Source: Daphnia pulex (Eukaryota > Arthropoda > Branchiopoda > Diplostraca > Daphniidae). Taken from it: DNA of 64,000 nucleotides. The notes under the pieces were generated by a model, which was not told the DNA's origin, did not search any database, and saw only the letters and a list, made by a program, of their open reading frames with translations. Below, piece by piece: positions 62,083 to 64,000 of this stretch. Numbering within the stretch: the first letter of the stretch is position 1; each line of letters begins with the position of its first letter. Position numbers and translations under genes: made by a program. The DNA lies in assembly GCF_021134715.1 (NCBI RefSeq), contig NC_060024.1, positions 8,060,001-8,124,000 of the forward strand, read 5' to 3'.

Positions 62083-62480
62083 TCAAGTAGGGTCCTGCAT
62101 TCCGCTCCAGTGGGATTTTATTAGTCTCTGTGGAGTGAGACGGTCTATAGATATTTGATCTATTTTAGCTGATTGCCAAGGAATGTGGAGAGAATCGGTC
62201 TCTGTCTCAAGATGGGCATGCAGCTGTTTGACGACAGCGCGCTCAATAATTTTTGACAAAAATGACAGGTTGGACACAGGTCAGTATTTGCTTAACACAT
62301 CACTGTTTAGATCAGACTAGGAGTGGAGTCTTTTTCAGGAGTGGATTCAATTTTTATATCATCAGGAAAAAAGCAATGAAAGTGAGAGATTGGTCAATTT
62401 AGTAATAGGTGCGACAAGGATCTCCGAAAACTTCGTCAGCAAGAATGTTACATCAGCTGGCATTGGCGAGGCCAAAGTAT
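62083..62480 (-). mobile_element. LINE RT fragment
   Basis: Minus strand reads PVSNLSFLSKIIERAVVKQL followed by HAHLETE, the standard block 1-2 region of L2/CR1-group reverse transcriptases. Truncated on both sides. Confidence 0.7.
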
Positions 62481-62537
62481 AGGAATCCTTTCTATTCTCT
62501 ATTATTCTTCATCGATTTATCACCTCTAAAGCTACAA

Positions 62538-62625
62538 CGTGTAGACTGCAGAGCAGAAATATTGAGTGATCTGACGATCTTCAACGCTGTGTACGAGAGA
62601 AGCACTGCCACAAGAGAGGAGGGAC
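62538..62625. repeat. Dispersed repeat copy 2 (matches 18899-18993)
   Basis: Almost identical to copy 1 and directly beyond the LINE fragment. Confidence 0.85.
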
Positions 62626-63715
62626 CATAGCCTTCTACAGTTACGGCCACGGAGCTGTGATTCACCCTGGGCCACCTACCCACCCTCAGCTGCCTTTACC
62701 TTGGCCACATGCGTTGCCATTTTACGAAAGTCACATTTTAAATTCCTGTTTTCCGAAAAATTTTCATTTTTCATTTATTTTCAGCCATGGCCACCACGTT
62801 ATAATTAATCTTGACCATTTATGTGTAATTTTGTGGAAAAAAAGAATTAAAAAATGTGAATTTCCTAAAAATAAAGTTATATTTAAGTTATTTTTAAGCT
62901 TCGAGCCCTGAAAAAATTTTGTAATTATTGAATCTTAACTTAAGAACCAGAGGATTTATAGAATTACATTCATATTTAAAATTATTTCTTCAAAATATTG
63001 CTGTAGCCTGTTTCCATGTAACAGCAGATAAAGTTGCGGTAAATGAATGTATGAGATGGGTGACGGTGACCTGCTACGCATACATTCCCCCCCCCCCCCC
63101 AAAAAAAAGAAACCCGTTTAGTGACGTCCATGAGCCCACCTTGGAACATCCTACAGCGCGACATTTGGATGTCTCGCGTACGACGACAATCCAATTGGAT
63201 ATCCCTCCGTTCGACCAGGGCATATACAGTCCATCCTGGCAACGTAAATTTGCCAGCATGGGTACCAAATGCTCTGGCAATTTGTCTAATGTTGAAATAA
63301 ATTCATTCATGAATTTAAATTATAATATGTGATTACATTGAAAGTCAACACAGATTTTTTACTTACATTAAATTCCATATACATTACATTATATGACATT
63401 ACATTACATTATATGACATTAAATTACATTAAATTAAATTTGTATTACATGTTCCAGATTAGAATATAGAAACTGCTGCAACACTGTGTGCGAATCCTTT
63501 TCAATAAACTCTTTCGAAGCCTTCATAGTTGCATTCCCCAGATCCCCACGTGCCAATTTACTTGTAACAAAAATAGTTAGTTTTGAGTGTAGTATAATTA
63601 TTATTTTAATACAATACCTGTTGGATAAACTTGTTTCTTAATGGAGAGTGAATCTATCTCTACTTTGTCTGTTATTGCCTTGATTCTCCTGAAAAACGAA
63701 TCATAAAAAAAAACA
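62626..63715. other. AT-rich spacer with simple repeats
   Basis: C-run 63088-63100 followed by an A-run; tacatta-type simple repeat 63366-63440. A + strand open stretch 63130-63290 (HLDVSRTTTIQLDIPPFDQG, QRKFASMGTKCSGNL) has no recognised domain. Confidence 0.35.
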
Positions 63716-63975
63716 ATTATAAATAAATGGAAAATAACTTCCGACTCTTGTCAAATTATTCAAATCTTTCCCTTCCTTTTTCATAGTTTGAAACAAAAAT
63801 TAATGTTGGTAAAAAAACTAATTTGAGTTAGAAACATTGTGTGTTAGGAAACAAAGAATATGTGTTGATAAACAAACAGAAGTTTGGACGCGGGGTTTAT
63901 CGTCTGCACAACCACTTCAACCAAACACTACCAAGTTTTACAACTTCTAAATGGAGGAAAACAATGAATCAGGGG
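63716..63975. repeat. Dispersed repeat copy 2 (matches 5835-6085)
   Basis: See copy 1; same orientation; probably continues past the window end. Confidence 0.8.
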
Positions 63976-64000
63976 TTCGTTACGTGAACGACTTGGAAAC

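Overview
The window is nuclear DNA of an arthropod, and a crustacean of the Daphnia type is the most likely source. That is inference: it rests on compact genes with short GT-AG introns, arthropod-like protein families, and dense decayed transposons. No bacterial gene organisation, CRISPR array or rRNA is visible. Most genes are split, so coding regions below were assembled by joining exons at GT/AG sites in a consistent reading phase.

Layout. 1-20 kb is mostly decayed mobile DNA: a P-element/THAP9-like transposase remnant, a + strand LINE fragment, an unclassified DDE-like transposon ORF, a hAT element (-), and a 2.5 kb L2/CR1-group LINE (-) with endonuclease and reverse transcriptase. Embedded are an intact intronless RRM-protein ORF (4701-5285), a weak minus-strand split gene (6.6-8.7 kb), an Ala/Pro-rich repeat ORF (17.2 kb) and a GAGCTC-rich element (19.2-20.0 kb).

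21-44 kb is the conserved gene block: an unrecognised 281-aa protein (+), a divergent alpha-tubulin in 11 exons (+), an ERK-specific dual-specificity phosphatase of the MKP3/DUSP6 family in 5 exons (+), the lysosomal small GTPase Arl8 in 4 exons (-) and a Musashi-family RNA-binding protein (-). They share no single pathway: tubulin and Arl8 both belong to microtubule-based transport, MKP3 damps ERK signalling and Musashi controls translation.

45-64 kb is again mobile DNA. It holds a striking nest of inverted repeats (two 406-bp arms carrying a THAP-like first exon), a foldback element, a short LTR element without gag or pol, a MITE-like insertion, two in-phase exons of a TBC RabGAP, a candidate solo LTR, a second hAT copy, a Gypsy-type integrase with a candidate 3' LTR, a clean 97-aa two-exon ORF (57.7 kb), another transposase-like ORF and a LINE fragment. 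Several dispersed repeats link the left and right flanks (5.8/63.7 kb, 10.5/57.2 kb, 18.4/58.6 kb, 18.9/62.5 kb, 0.8/56.2 kb). Nothing amounts to a clearly new multi-gene system. The most interesting items are the nested palindromic transposon complex, the tubulin lacking Lys40, and filled-versus-empty-site comparisons between repeat copies.
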